From DASXRA01 sp036506155 (lineage in GTDB: Bacteria > Actinomycetota > Actinomycetes > Mycobacteriales > Jatrophihabitantaceae): a stretch of 16,311 nucleotides of DNA. How positions within the stretch are numbered: the stretch's first letter is position 1; each line of letters starts with the position of its first letter. The notes beneath the pieces are model-generated. The model saw only the letters and a program-made list of their open reading frames with translations, did no database searches and was not told the origin of the DNA. Shown in pieces: positions 1-7,712 of the stretch. Made by a program: the position numbers and the translations under genes. The stretch covers positions 1 through 16,311 of the forward strand of contig DASXSF010000133.1 of NCBI GenBank assembly GCA_036506155.1, written 5' to 3'.

Positions 1-178
1 TATTCGTGAGACGCCAGTGCAGCAGGCGGCCTGTGGGCGTCACTCTGTGACCGTCCACCACGTCGCCTGGGTCGAAGCCCTTGGCGCGGGCCGTCGTGAG
101 TGCTGCGGCGATGTCGTCGGTCGCCAGCGCCCAGCCGACCAGGGCACCGCACTGCCTATCTGTGGGAACGGGTTTGGG
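1..178 (-). pseudogene. VOC/glyoxalase-like protein, internal fragment (5' end lost, runs off window)
   Basis: Reading the minus strand from 178 to 1 gives an open frame with strong G/C third positions. It contains GALVGWALATDDI, an Ala-rich helix, then VDGHRVTPTGRLLHWRLTN. This order (GWAL-x-TDDI, helix, GxRxxPxGxxLxWRL) is what I recognise from actinobacterial glyoxalase-like/VOC proteins of the Glyoxalase_3 type. There is no ATG or GTG start: a TAG stop lies just upstream at 179-181 and the homology begins only at about 148. At about 151 on the opposite strand HsdR homology starts, so the N-terminal half has been removed by a rearrangement. The C-terminus continues outside the window. It is probably non-functional. 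The family call rests on memory of the motif order, not on a search. Confidence 0.5.
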
Positions 179-939
179 CTAGGGACGCCTGGATGGATGT
201 ACTGGCCCGCTTCGTACACGTGGAGCGACCAGAGCGGGGCTCAGCGGCTGCCAAGAGGGCAGCTGAGATCGTGATCTTCCCGCGGTACCACCAGTGGGAC
301 GCCGTGCTGCAGCTGGAAGCTGACGCCAAGACTAACGGGCCTGGACGGAGCTATTTGGTCGAACACTCTGCAGGGTCGGGCAAATCCAACACCATCGCCT
401 GGCTTTGTCACCGTCTGTCGAACCTGCACAACGTCTCGGATGAGAAGATCTTCGACAAGGTTGTGGTGATCACCGACCGGCTGGTCCTGGATCGTCAGCT
501 GCAGGACACCATCTATCAGTTCGAGCATGCCCGTGGCGTTGTGGTCAAGATCGACCAGCACTCGCAACAGCTCGCCGATGCTCTCGCCGGGGAACAGGCT
601 CGCATCATCATCACGACCTTGCAGAAGTTCCCGTTTGTGTTGGACAAGATCGGAACGCTTCCGCAGCGTTCGTATGCGGTGATCGTCGACGAGGCCCACT
701 CGTCGCAAACCGGCGAGGCGGCGAAAGATCTTCGCCTGGTTCTCCGTGGCACGGACGAGCAGGAGTTGACAGCGGCGGAGGCCGAGGACGCCGGCTTCAT
801 CGCCGAGGCCATCGATCCGGTGGAGGAGGCGTTGGCCAGGACGGTCGCAGCCAGAGGCAGGCAGACGTTTGCGGTGTTACCGTTCACTCGGCGCGGTCCT
901 CGATACAGAAGATGTAAGGACAACTCTTTCTCTAAATGA
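151..939 (+). pseudogene. hsdR: Type I restriction enzyme R subunit (HsdR) internal fragment
   Basis: This is the ATP-dependent translocase core of a type I restriction endonuclease R subunit, cut at both ends. The open frame can start at 100, but recognisable HsdR sequence begins at about 151-157 with YLWERVWARDAWMDVLARF. It continues with IFPRYHQWDAV, Walker A (SAGSGKS), ITDRLVLDRQLQDTIYQFEH, the helicase segment IIITTLQKFPFV and the DEAH box (VIVDEAHSSQTGE). Intact HsdR is around 1000 residues, with an N-terminal PD-(D/E)xK nuclease domain. Here about 250 residues remain, the nuclease domain is missing, and after RTVAARGRQ (about position 864) the expected SFFAFTATPK motif is blurred, then the frame drifts to a stop at 937-939. 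No hsdM or hsdS is present. It is a dead remnant. Confidence 0.85.
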
Positions 940-994
940 CACATTGCGCAGGAATCTGAACTAGAGGCAAAGTGTGTGCGTTAACATCCTTCGG

Positions 995-1022
995 TGTCAA
1001 GGTTTTGACAGCGCTATTGTCA
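995..1022. promoter_or_regulatory. Interleaved inverted repeats upstream of lacI-1
   Basis: TGTCAAGGTTTTGACA (995-1010) is a perfect 6-bp inverted repeat with a 4-bp spacer. The TTGACA half is followed seven bases later by another TGTCA (1018-1022), so the half-site occurs three times in alternating orientation. TTGACA is also a consensus -35 hexamer, although I see no convincing -10 at the right distance. The position 25-50 bases before the regulator start suggests an autoregulatory site or the regulator promoter. Function is inferred. Confidence 0.4.
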
Positions 1023-1047
1023 GCGGCGGGCCATGAAGGGTTTGCCG

Positions 1048-2112
1048 ATGAGCATGAGCGAGCCGGCTCCGCGGCCAGCGATCATGCACGATGTCGCCCG
1101 GCTCGCCGGCGTTTCACACCAGACGGTCTCTCGGGTGCTCAACAACCACCCGAATGTCCGCGAAGCCACCCGGGAGCGTGTCCAGCAGGCCATCCGCCAG
1201 CTCAACTACCGCCCCAACGCGCTGGCCCGCGGCCTGGTCACCCGACGCTCCCGCACGATCGGAGTGATCAGCTTCGACACCCGGCTGTTCGGGCCCGCGT
1301 CGACACTGCTCGGCGTCGAGCATGCGGCGCGGGCGGCCGGTTATGCGGTCACCATCAGCAGCCTCGCCAACCTGGACGCGACGTCGGTCCGCTCCGCGGT
1401 CGCTGCGCTAGCCGGGCAGCCGGTCGACGGCGCGATCGTCATTGCGCCCCGCGAGGGCGCCGCCCAGGGACTGCGCGACCTGCGACCCGGCCTGCCGCTG
1501 GTTGCCGTCGAGGCCGGGTACAGCGGAGAGACCCCCGTAGTGTCGGTCGATCAGTTCAGCGGCGCCCGGCTGGCCACCGAGCACCTGCTCTCCCTCGGTC
1601 ATCGCACCGTCTGGCACATCGCCGGTCCCGCTGACTGGCTCGAGGCGCGCGAACGCATAGAAGGATGGCGAGCAAGTCTCGCCGACTCGGGCGCCGCGGC
1701 TCCGCCGCTGCTGCGTGGCGACTGGAGCCCGGAGTCGGGTTATCGGGCCGGGCTCGACCTCGCCGACAACCCCGAGGTCACCGCAGTCTTCGCCGCCAAC
1801 GACCAGATGGCGCTCGGCGTCATGCACGCGTTCTACGAGCGCGACCTGCGCGTCCCGGCTGACATCAGCATCGTCGGCTTCGACAACATCCCCGAATCGG
1901 AGTTCCTCACCCCCTCGCTGACGACCGTCCACCAGGACTTCGACGAGGTTGGCCGGCGCGGTCTGAAGCTGCTGGTCGGAATCATGGAGGGCGACTCCGA
2001 ACGGGCCTCCCAGCCGGAGCGAGTCCCGGCCACGCTCGTTGCCAGGCAGAGTTCGGCGCCACCGAGACCGTCTCGCGGTCGTCGCGCAGTGCGCCGTCGA
2101 CGGGGCTCGTGA
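1048..2112 (+). CDS. LacI-family transcriptional regulator (lacI-1)
   Basis: This is a sugar-responsive DNA-binding repressor or activator of the LacI/GalR family, 354 aa from the chosen start. The N-terminal helix-turn-helix reads MHDVARLAGVSHQTVSRVLN. It is followed by the hinge RPNALARGL and a type 1 periplasmic-binding-like effector domain (TIGVISFD, then AVFAANDQMALGV, then DISIVGFDNIPESEF). The recognition helix HQTVSRV closely matches YQTVSRV of E. coli LacI, the helix that reads TGTGAGCG half-sites. An ATG at 1033 gives five more residues, but GAAGGG at 1035-1040 is spaced 7 bases before the ATG at 1048, so I prefer the latter. It precedes araD (opposite strand), and two lac-operator-like palindromes lie at 2241-2254 and 11939-11954. 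The effector is unknown; arabinose or a related sugar is inferred from context. The C-terminal tail is Arg-rich. Confidence 0.9.
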   Translation: MSMSEPAPRPAIMHDVARLAGVSHQTVSRVLNNHPNVREATRERVQQAIRQLNYRPNALARGLVTRRSRTIGVISFDTRLFGPASTLLGVEHAARAAGYAVTISSLANLDATSVRSAVAALAGQPVDGAIVIAPREGAAQGLRDLRPGLPLVAVEAGYSGETPVVSVDQFSGARLATEHLLSLGHRTVWHIAGPADWLEARERIEGWRASLADSGAAAPPLLRGDWSPESGYRAGLDLADNPEVTAVFAANDQMALGVMHAFYERDLRVPADISIVGFDNIPESEFLTPSLTTVHQDFDEVGRRGLKLLVGIMEGDSERASQPERVPATLVARQSSAPPRPSRGRRAVRRRRGS

Positions 2113-2385
2113 GCGGGCCGGCGTGACCGCTGTACGGTGCCGAAACGCTCGGCGGTGCCACGCCTGTCGAGGGTCATCCGCGGGGGCCGACGGCGCGCAG
2201 AATCGGCGCGCCACTCTCTGGTCGCCCGTCCGGACTCCTTTGTGACCGCTCACACGGGCGGTACTACGAGCAGGCGGTCTTCATCGCACCGCTTATGCAG
2301 GGTCCGGCCAAGCAAGCGATGGGATGATGGAAGCGAACGTTCATTGGCAATCAGCGCGGCGTGTCGGCCTCTCTGGGGATGGCGA
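2113..2385. other. Convergent intergenic region between lacI-1 and araD
   Basis: These 273 bases separate the 3' ends of lacI-1 (+) and araD (-). I find no credible gene: the open frames have no recognisable content. The notable element is the lac-like palindrome at 2240-2255. GAACGTTC at 2335-2342 is a short perfect palindrome. No clear hairpin plus T-run terminator was seen. Confidence 0.6.
2240..2255. promoter_or_regulatory. lac-operator-like palindrome (TGTGACCGCTCACA)
   Basis: TGTGACCGCTCACA at 2241-2254 pairs at 12 of 14 positions and fits TGTGANCGNTCACA, the same pattern as the site at the epimerase promoter (11939-11954). It resembles the symmetric form of the E. coli lac operator. 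It sits between two 3' ends, an unusual place for an operator, with no gene start within about 800 bases downstream on the plus strand. It could be an auxiliary (looping) site for lacI-1 or the leftover promoter of a lost gene. Confidence 0.5.
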
Positions 2386-3090
2386 CTATCGGGCCTGTCC
2401 GTAGTAAGCGCCTGGCCCGTGCTTGCGGCGGAAGTGGCGAGCCGCCAGGTCTTGTCCGATCGGCTTGGTCTGCGGGTTGAGTGCCAGGGTCCGCCACGCC
2501 AGGGCGGCAACCAACTCGAGGGTCTGCGCGTTCGCGGCCGCCTGCGCAGCGTCTGCTCCCCAGGTGAACGGGCCGTGCGATTCCACCAGAACCGCGGGCA
2601 TGACCAAGGGGTCGGTGCCGAGCTGATCCAGCGCGTCCGCGATGACCTCGCCGGTTTCGCGCTCGTACTGACCGGCGATCTGCTGCGCAGTCAGCGGTCG
2701 GGTGACTGGGATCGGTCCGGCGAAGTGGTCGGCATGGGTGGTGCCCAGGCACGGGATCTCCCGCCGCGCCTGCGCCCAGGCGGTAGCGAACTGGGAATGG
2801 GTGTGCACGATGCCGCCCACCTGCGCGAAACGGCGGTACAGCGCGCGGTGCGTGGGGGCGTCGGACGAGGGTCGCAGCGAGCCGTCCACCACCTGCCCGT
2901 CGGATAGGGACATGACCACGGTCTCCTCCGGCCGTACCTGGGCGCATGGGATCCCGCTCGGTTTGATGACCAGCACGTCGCGTTCCCGGTCCACCCCGCT
3001 TGCGTTGCCGAACGAGAGCGAAACCAGCCCGGCGGCGCCGAGGTCGCGATTGGCGGCCGCCACCTGGTGGCGCAGCTCAGCAAGCGACAT
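2386..3090 (-). CDS. araD: L-ribulose-5-phosphate 4-epimerase
   Basis: This zinc-dependent class II aldolase-family enzyme (EC 5.1.3.4) interconverts L-ribulose 5-phosphate and D-xylulose 5-phosphate, the last step of the arabinose pathway. From the ATG at 3090 the protein is 234 aa, close to the 231 aa of E. coli AraD. Landmarks are SFGNASGVDRERD, VIKPSG, SSDAPTHRALYR (Asp77), GGIVHTHS (His96, His98), GTTHADHF (Asp121), ESHGPF (His172) and a C-terminal KHGPGAYYGQ. All known metal ligands and the catalytic Asp and Tyr are present. An upstream in-frame start at 3174 would add 28 residues unlike the family and would run through the operator-like site at 3154-3171. The ATG at 3090 has GGAGA six bases upstream, so I chose it. 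It is transcribed divergently from the transport operon. Confidence 0.95.
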   Translation of the reverse strand: MSLAELRHQVAAANRDLGAAGLVSLSFGNASGVDRERDVLVIKPSGIPCAQVRPEETVVMSLSDGQVVDGSLRPSSDAPTHRALYRRFAQVGGIVHTHSQFATAWAQARREIPCLGTTHADHFAGPIPVTRPLTAQQIAGQYERETGEVIADALDQLGTDPLVMPAVLVESHGPFTWGADAAQAAANAQTLELVAALAWRTLALNPQTKPIGQDLAARHFRRKHGPGAYYGQAR

Positions 3091-3153
3091 CTGCCATCTC
3101 CGTTGCAGGTCATTCGGGCCTGTTGACAGCACCGATACCCTCGTGCCTTGATT

Positions 3154-3171
3154 TGAGCATACGGTTGCAGT
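3154..3171. promoter_or_regulatory. Operator-like site between araD and the transport operon
   Basis: GCATACGGTTGCAGT at 3157-3171 matches 13 of 15 bases of GCATACGTTCGCAGT at 10478-10492, upstream of lacI-2. It lies 64-81 bases upstream of the araD start and about 100 bases upstream of the binding-protein start, so one bound repressor could control both divergent units. The half-site arrangement around a central CG is typical of LacI-family operators. Binding by LacI-2 is inferred. No confident -35/-10 pair was identified for either direction. Confidence 0.5.
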
Positions 3172-3272
3172 CACTCGAATGCAGCATCGCTTCTCCGGTG
3201 AAGGGGGCCCGATTGGCGGATAGGTGCGAGTTCGGCATGTTCAAGGGGCTTCATCACACGAGGAGACGCGCA

Positions 3273-4349
3273 ATGAGAGAACGCGGCTGGGCGGTGCCGT
3301 GGCGAGTCGGCGCCGTGATCATGGCGCTGGCGGTGGCAGTGGCAGCCTGTAGCAGCAGCAAGAAGAACAACGGCTCGTCGTCGTCCGCGAGCGCCACGAC
3401 CAGTGGCAGCGCGGCAGGCGGCGTGCCTACCGGGGCCCAGTTCTGCAAGGGTATGAAGATCGTCTTCTTCCCGGGTGGCACCGCGGGCGGCGGTTTCGAG
3501 ACGGTGGTCTACAACGGTGCCAAGGCGGCGGCGGCCGCACTCGGGCCATCGGTGACCTATCAGTGGTCGGACTGGGACCCGAACAAGATGATCACCCAGT
3601 TCCAGCAGGCGATGGCCACCAAACCCGACGGCATCGCGGTCATGGGCCACCCCGGTGACTCTGCGTTCGATCCGCTGATCGACCAGGCCCAGTCGCAGGG
3701 CATCAAGGTGACCGTCATGAACACCGAATTGCCCCAGGCGGAGGCGAAGTACGCGACCCAGGGCACGGGCTACGCCGGCGCAACGCTGTACAACGCGGGC
3801 GCGGCGCTTGCGACGGAGGCCGTCAAGCGCGGCAACATCCAGCCCGGCAGTGAGGTGTTTGTGTGGGGCCTCAAGTCGCAGCCGGGGCGCGGCGAGCGCA
3901 CGAAGGGCATCACCGACACTCTGACGAAGGCCGGGATGAAGGTCGACTACCAGGAGATCAACGACGCGACCAACTCCGACCCGTCCGCGGGCGTACCGAT
4001 CTTCACCGGGGAAATGTCGAAGCACCCGAACATCAAGGCGATCTTCATAGATCACGGCAACCTGACCTCCACCATTCCGACGTACATGAGGGCAGCCAAC
4101 CTCAAGCCGGGTTCGCTGTACGCGGCCGGGTTCGATATGTCGCCGGCGACGGTGAAGGGCATCCAGGACGGCTACATCAATCTGGTGATCGACCAGCAGG
4201 AGTGGCTGCAGGGCTACTTCGGCGTCCTACAGTTGTGCCTGGCCCATGAGTACGGGTTCAGTGGCCTGCACATCGACACGGGTGGCGGGTTCGTTGACAA
4301 GTCGACCATCGACCAGGTGGCACCCCTCGTGCAAAAGCAGATTCGGTGA
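3273..4349 (+). CDS. ABC sugar transporter substrate-binding lipoprotein (CUT2 type, probable L-arabinose)
   Basis: This 358-aa exported lipoprotein would capture sugar outside the membrane. The N-terminus has basic residues (RERGWAVPWR), a hydrophobic core (GAVIMALAVAVA) and a lipobox VAAC with Cys26, followed by a Ser/Lys/Asn-rich linker. The mature part resembles Peripla_BP_4 (RbsB-like) proteins, with KIVFFPGGTAGGGF, repeated N-terminal-lobe motifs such as QFQQAMATKPDGIAVMGHPG, AIFIDHGN and a late AAGFDMSPATVKGIQDG. GAGGAG at 3260-3265 is seven bases before the ATG; longer open frames upstream lack this signal. It is first in an operon with ATPase, permease and araA, so arabinose is the likely ligand. 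Fructose- or ribose-type specificity cannot be excluded from sequence alone. Confidence 0.92.
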   Translation: MRERGWAVPWRVGAVIMALAVAVAACSSSKKNNGSSSSASATTSGSAAGGVPTGAQFCKGMKIVFFPGGTAGGGFETVVYNGAKAAAAALGPSVTYQWSDWDPNKMITQFQQAMATKPDGIAVMGHPGDSAFDPLIDQAQSQGIKVTVMNTELPQAEAKYATQGTGYAGATLYNAGAALATEAVKRGNIQPGSEVFVWGLKSQPGRGERTKGITDTLTKAGMKVDYQEINDATNSDPSAGVPIFTGEMSKHPNIKAIFIDHGNLTSTIPTYMRAANLKPGSLYAAGFDMSPATVKGIQDGYINLVIDQQEWLQGYFGVLQLCLAHEYGFSGLHIDTGGGFVDKSTIDQVAPLVQKQIR

Positions 4350-5215
4350 TCATGTCGAATACGCAAGGAGCGGCGGCCGGTGAGCTGGAGGCTCTCCGGC
4401 CGTCCGCCACTGGGGTCGTCGAAGGCGTCGACGTCCTCGAGCTGCGCCACGTCTCCAAGTCGTTCGGCGGTGTGCACGCGCTCAACGACGTCAGCATGCG
4501 ACTGGGTCCAGCCGAGGTGCTGGGCCTGGTCGGCGACAACGGCGCAGGCAAGTCCACGCTCATCAAGATCATCACCGGGTATCACCAACCGGACCGCGGT
4601 GAGGTTCTGTTCCACGGCGAGCCGATCCGCGACCTCAGCGTGCGCAAGGCGCGGGCGCTGGGCGTCGAGACCGTGTACCAGGAGCGGGCGCTCGCCGACC
4701 AGCAGTCCCTGTGGCGCAACATCTTCATGGGCCGTCCGATCACCCGCCCGGGCGGGATACTCGATGTTGCCAAGATGCGCCGGGTCACCGCGCGGCTGAT
4801 GGGGGAGTCGATGGGGTTTACCTCGGCAATCCTCACCCCGGACACCCCGGTCACCGGGCTGTCGGGCGGCGAGCGGCAGGGCCTGGCGATCGTCCGGGCG
4901 CTGCACTTCGAGGCGGAACTGGTCATCCTCGACGAGCCGACCATGGGCCTGTCGCTCAGCGAGACCGACAAGTGCCTGAACTTCGTGCGTGGCATCCGGG
5001 CGGCCGGCAAGTCGGCGATCTTCATCGACCACAACATCTTCCACGTCTACTCGGTGTCCGACCGGATCGTGATGATCGACCGCGGGCGCATCGCCGGAGA
5101 GTTCCCCACCTCTCGTTACACGCTCGACGAACTCACCACGATCATGCGGGAGGTCGCCGCAACCGGGCGGTTCACCGAGCCGCAACGGCGCGGCGTGTCC
5201 GGAGGCGCCCCATGA
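4346..5215 (+). CDS. Sugar ABC transporter ATP-binding protein, single ABC domain
   Basis: This cytoplasmic ATPase energises the sugar importer. One ABC domain is visible: Walker A GDNGAGKST (63-71), Q-loop VYQER (Gln112), signature LSGGE (172-176), Walker B LVILDEP (Asp196, Glu197) and H-loop IDHN (His229). At 289 aa it has one nucleotide-binding domain, whereas RbsA/AraG/XylG-type CUT2 ATPases are about 500 aa with two. It therefore resembles the FrcA-like single-domain subset and probably works as a homodimer. The GTG at 4346 overlaps the preceding TGA (GTGA), implying translational coupling. An ATG at 4352 is an alternative two residues in. About 30 poorly conserved residues precede the ABC core. 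Confidence 0.92.
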   Translation: MIMSNTQGAAAGELEALRPSATGVVEGVDVLELRHVSKSFGGVHALNDVSMRLGPAEVLGLVGDNGAGKSTLIKIITGYHQPDRGEVLFHGEPIRDLSVRKARALGVETVYQERALADQQSLWRNIFMGRPITRPGGILDVAKMRRVTARLMGESMGFTSAILTPDTPVTGLSGGERQGLAIVRALHFEAELVILDEPTMGLSLSETDKCLNFVRGIRAAGKSAIFIDHNIFHVYSVSDRIVMIDRGRIAGEFPTSRYTLDELTTIMREVAATGRFTEPQRRGVSGGAP

Positions 5216-6228
5216 CCAGCACGACGGCCGAACGAGCCCCGGAGGCGGTCCCGGTCCGGCGGCGGTGGACGCCACGCACGGTCGCCACCACCTACGCCTC
5301 CCAGATCGGCATCACGACCGCCTTCCTGCTGGTGTGGTTGATCTTCACGGTCCTGGCGCCGGACACTTTCCTGCACAGCCGCATCTACGTGTCCTACGCC
5401 ATCTCGGTGCCGTACTTCGGCATCGTCGCGCTCGCGCTGACGATGCTCATAGTCGCCGGCGACATCGATCTGTCGTTCCCATCGGTCTTCGCGTTGGGCA
5501 TGGTCGGTTACATCGGCGTCCAGCACGCGACCCACAATGTCACGCTGGGCGTGCTCGTCACGATCGCGATCGGTGCCGCGGCCGGGCTGGTGAACGGCCT
5601 GTTCGTCACGATCTTCGGCATCCCGGCGCTCGTCGTGACGATCGGCACCCAGTTCCTGTACCGCGGGCTGACATTGGTGCTGGTCAACGGCAAGAGTTAC
5701 ACGCTGCTCGAGACAACCGAGAGCATCGCCGGCCGCTTATTGACCGGGCGCTGGTTCGGTGTCCCCATGCAGTTCGTCTGGTTCGTCGTGCTGGCCGTGG
5801 TGACCTGGCTGCTGCTGTTTCGGCACCGGCTCGGCCAGAACGCACACGTCATCGGCGACAACAAGCAGGCGGCGGGCCTAATGGGCATCCCGATCATGCG
5901 CACCCGCATCATCTTGTTCGTGCTCACCGGCGTAGCGGCGGCGCTCGCCGGCATGATGAACAGCTTCGCGATCGTCAACTTCTACCCCAACCAGGGTGCG
6001 GGCTTTCTGCTGCCGGCGCTCGCCGCCGTCTTCGTGGGTGGCACGTCCGTGTTCGGCGGGCGCGGAACGGTGTGGGGCACGTTCATCGGAGCGTTGCTGA
6101 TCGGCGGCATTGACGCCGGCATCGTGGCGGTCGGGCTCCAGGCCTTCTGGACTCAGTTCATCTACGGCTGCATCATCCTCGGCGCGGTCACAGTCCACGC
6201 GCTGCTCCAGCGCAGGTTCGCGCGATGA
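5212..6228 (+). CDS. Sugar ABC transporter permease (CUT2 / BPD_transp_2 family)
   Basis: This 338-aa integral membrane subunit would form the sugar translocation path. After a basic N-terminus (VRRRWTPR) there are roughly eight to ten hydrophobic segments. Family motifs seen are GIVALALTMLIVAGDIDLS, GLVNGLFVTIFGIPALVVTIG (a near-universal RbsC/FrcC stretch), GDNKQAAGLMGIP (the cytoplasmic loop thought to contact the ATPase) and VFVGGTSVFGGRGTVWGTF. The ATG overlaps the ATPase stop as ATGA (5212-5215), with GGAGG just upstream, so it is coupled to the ATPase. The downstream araA start overlaps its own stop in the same way. Longer upstream open sequence in this frame is a shadow of the ATPase gene. 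Confidence 0.93.
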   Translation: MTSTTAERAPEAVPVRRRWTPRTVATTYASQIGITTAFLLVWLIFTVLAPDTFLHSRIYVSYAISVPYFGIVALALTMLIVAGDIDLSFPSVFALGMVGYIGVQHATHNVTLGVLVTIAIGAAAGLVNGLFVTIFGIPALVVTIGTQFLYRGLTLVLVNGKSYTLLETTESIAGRLLTGRWFGVPMQFVWFVVLAVVTWLLLFRHRLGQNAHVIGDNKQAAGLMGIPIMRTRIILFVLTGVAAALAGMMNSFAIVNFYPNQGAGFLLPALAAVFVGGTSVFGGRGTVWGTFIGALLIGGIDAGIVAVGLQAFWTQFIYGCIILGAVTVHALLQRRFAR

Positions 6229-7712
6229 TGCCCGAACTCTGGTTCCTGACAGGCAGCCAGCACCTCTACGGTGAAGACATTCTGCGGCACGTCGACGAGC
6301 AGTCCGCGCGGCTGGTGGCGGGCCTCGACGGTTCACCAGCGGTCTCGGTACAGGTGACCGGCCGTCCGGTGCTGACCACCGCGGACGCGATCAGGCGGGC
6401 CTGCCTCGAGGCGAACGCCGACGACGAGTGCGCCGGCGTCATCACCTGGATGCACACGTTCTCGCCGGCGAAGATGTGGATCGCCGGGCTGGCCGCGCTG
6501 CAGAAACCGCTGCTGCACCTGCACACCCAGTTCGGCGCCGACCTGCCCTGGGCCGACATCGACATGGAATTCATGAACCTGAACCAGTCGGCGCACGGCG
6601 ATCGCGAGTTCGCCCATCTGGCCGGCCGCCTGGACAAGCGGCGCACGATCGTCGTCGGGCACTGGCAGGACGCCGCCGTGCAGGCGCGCGTCGGGGTGTG
6701 GGCGCGGGCGGCGCTCGGCTGGCGGGAGGCGCACCGGCTGCGCATTGCCCGCCTCGGCGACAACATGCGCGAGGTCGCTGTCACCGAGGGCGACAAGGTC
6801 GAGGCGCAGATCCGGTTGGGCTTCTCGGTCGACGGATACGGGGTGAGCGAGCTGGCCGCGCGAGTGTCGGACACCGATGACGCCGCCGTCACCACCCTGG
6901 TCAAGGAGTACGGGGAAACCTACCGGATGGCGGCGCCGCTGCGGCGCGGCGGTGAGCGGCACGAATCGCTGCGCGACGCCGCCCGCATCGAGCTGGGCCT
7001 GCGGGCCTTCCTCGACGACGTCGGCGCGATGGCGTTCACCGACACGTTCGAGGACCTCGCCGGGCTTCGGCAACTGCCCGGAATCGCGGTGCAGCGGCTG
7101 ATGGCCGACGGCTACGGCTTCGGCGCCGAGGGCGACTGGAAGACCGCGGCGCTCGTCCGGCTGGTCAAGGTGATGAGCACCGGGCGCCCCGGCGGCACGT
7201 CGTTCATGGAGGACTACACCTACAATCTCGGCGCCGAGGAGCCGCAGATTCTCGGCGCGCACATGCTCGAGGTGTGCCCGTCGATCGCGGCCGGGCAGCC
7301 CTCCTGCGAGATCCACCCGCTGGCCATCGGTGGACGCGACGACCCGGTGCGGCTGGTGTTCACGGCGCCGCCCGGGCCCGGCCTGCTCGTGGGGCTCGCC
7401 GACATCGGGACGCGGCTGCGGCTCGTCGCGAACGAGGTCGACGTCGTCGCGCCAGATGCCGAGCTGCCGAACCTGCCCGTGGCGCGTGCCGTCTGGGTGC
7501 CTCGTCCCGATCTGGCGACGGCGGCGGGATGCTGGCTGATGGCCGGCGGGCCGCACCACACCTGCTTCACCCAGGCGCTAGGGGTGGACGCCATCGACGA
7601 TCTCGCCGAGATCGCCGGCATCGAGCTCGTCACGATCGGCGCCGACACAACGCCGGGCGCCGTGCGACACGAACTGCGCTGGAACCAGACCTACTACCGC
7701 TCACCGTGGTGA
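6225..7712 (+). CDS. araA: L-arabinose isomerase
   Basis: This enzyme converts L-arabinose to L-ribulose (EC 5.3.1.4), the first intracellular step, and uses a Mn-type metal. It is 495 aa against 500 aa in E. coli. The start (PELWFLTGSQHLYG) is the classical AraA N-terminus. Catalytic positions equivalent to E. coli Glu306, Glu333, His350 and His450 are Glu302 (GAEGDWKTAAL), Glu329 (SFMEDYTYNL), His346 (GAHMLEVCPS) and His445 (GGPHHTCF), and all are intact. ATGATG gives two possible starts (6225 or 6228); the first overlaps the permease stop (ATGA), so it is the last gene of the transport operon. Its 3' end overlaps convergent araB by 12 bases. Confidence 0.97.
   Translation: MMPELWFLTGSQHLYGEDILRHVDEQSARLVAGLDGSPAVSVQVTGRPVLTTADAIRRACLEANADDECAGVITWMHTFSPAKMWIAGLAALQKPLLHLHTQFGADLPWADIDMEFMNLNQSAHGDREFAHLAGRLDKRRTIVVGHWQDAAVQARVGVWARAALGWREAHRLRIARLGDNMREVAVTEGDKVEAQIRLGFSVDGYGVSELAARVSDTDDAAVTTLVKEYGETYRMAAPLRRGGERHESLRDAARIELGLRAFLDDVGAMAFTDTFEDLAGLRQLPGIAVQRLMADGYGFGAEGDWKTAALVRLVKVMSTGRPGGTSFMEDYTYNLGAEEPQILGAHMLEVCPSIAAGQPSCEIHPLAIGGRDDPVRLVFTAPPGPGLLVGLADIGTRLRLVANEVDVVAPDAELPNLPVARAVWVPRPDLATAAGCWLMAGGPHHTCFTQALGVDAIDDLAEIAGIELVTIGADTTPGAVRHELRWNQTYYRSPW

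Noticed and set aside
2137..2907. 256-codon plus-strand frame over araD
   Set aside because: It is antisense to araD, whose catalytic residues are all present; the plus product has no family features.
3000..3272. N-terminal extension of the binding-protein frame back to 3000 (449 aa)
   Set aside because: It would precede the obvious lipoprotein signal peptide, overlaps araD, and lacks a ribosome site; GAGGAG fixes the ATG at 3273.
4711..5211. Extension of the permease frame back to 4711 (505 aa)
   Set aside because: The sequence is Arg/His/Pro-rich shadow of the ATPase gene; the ATGA overlap with GGAGG upstream marks 5212.
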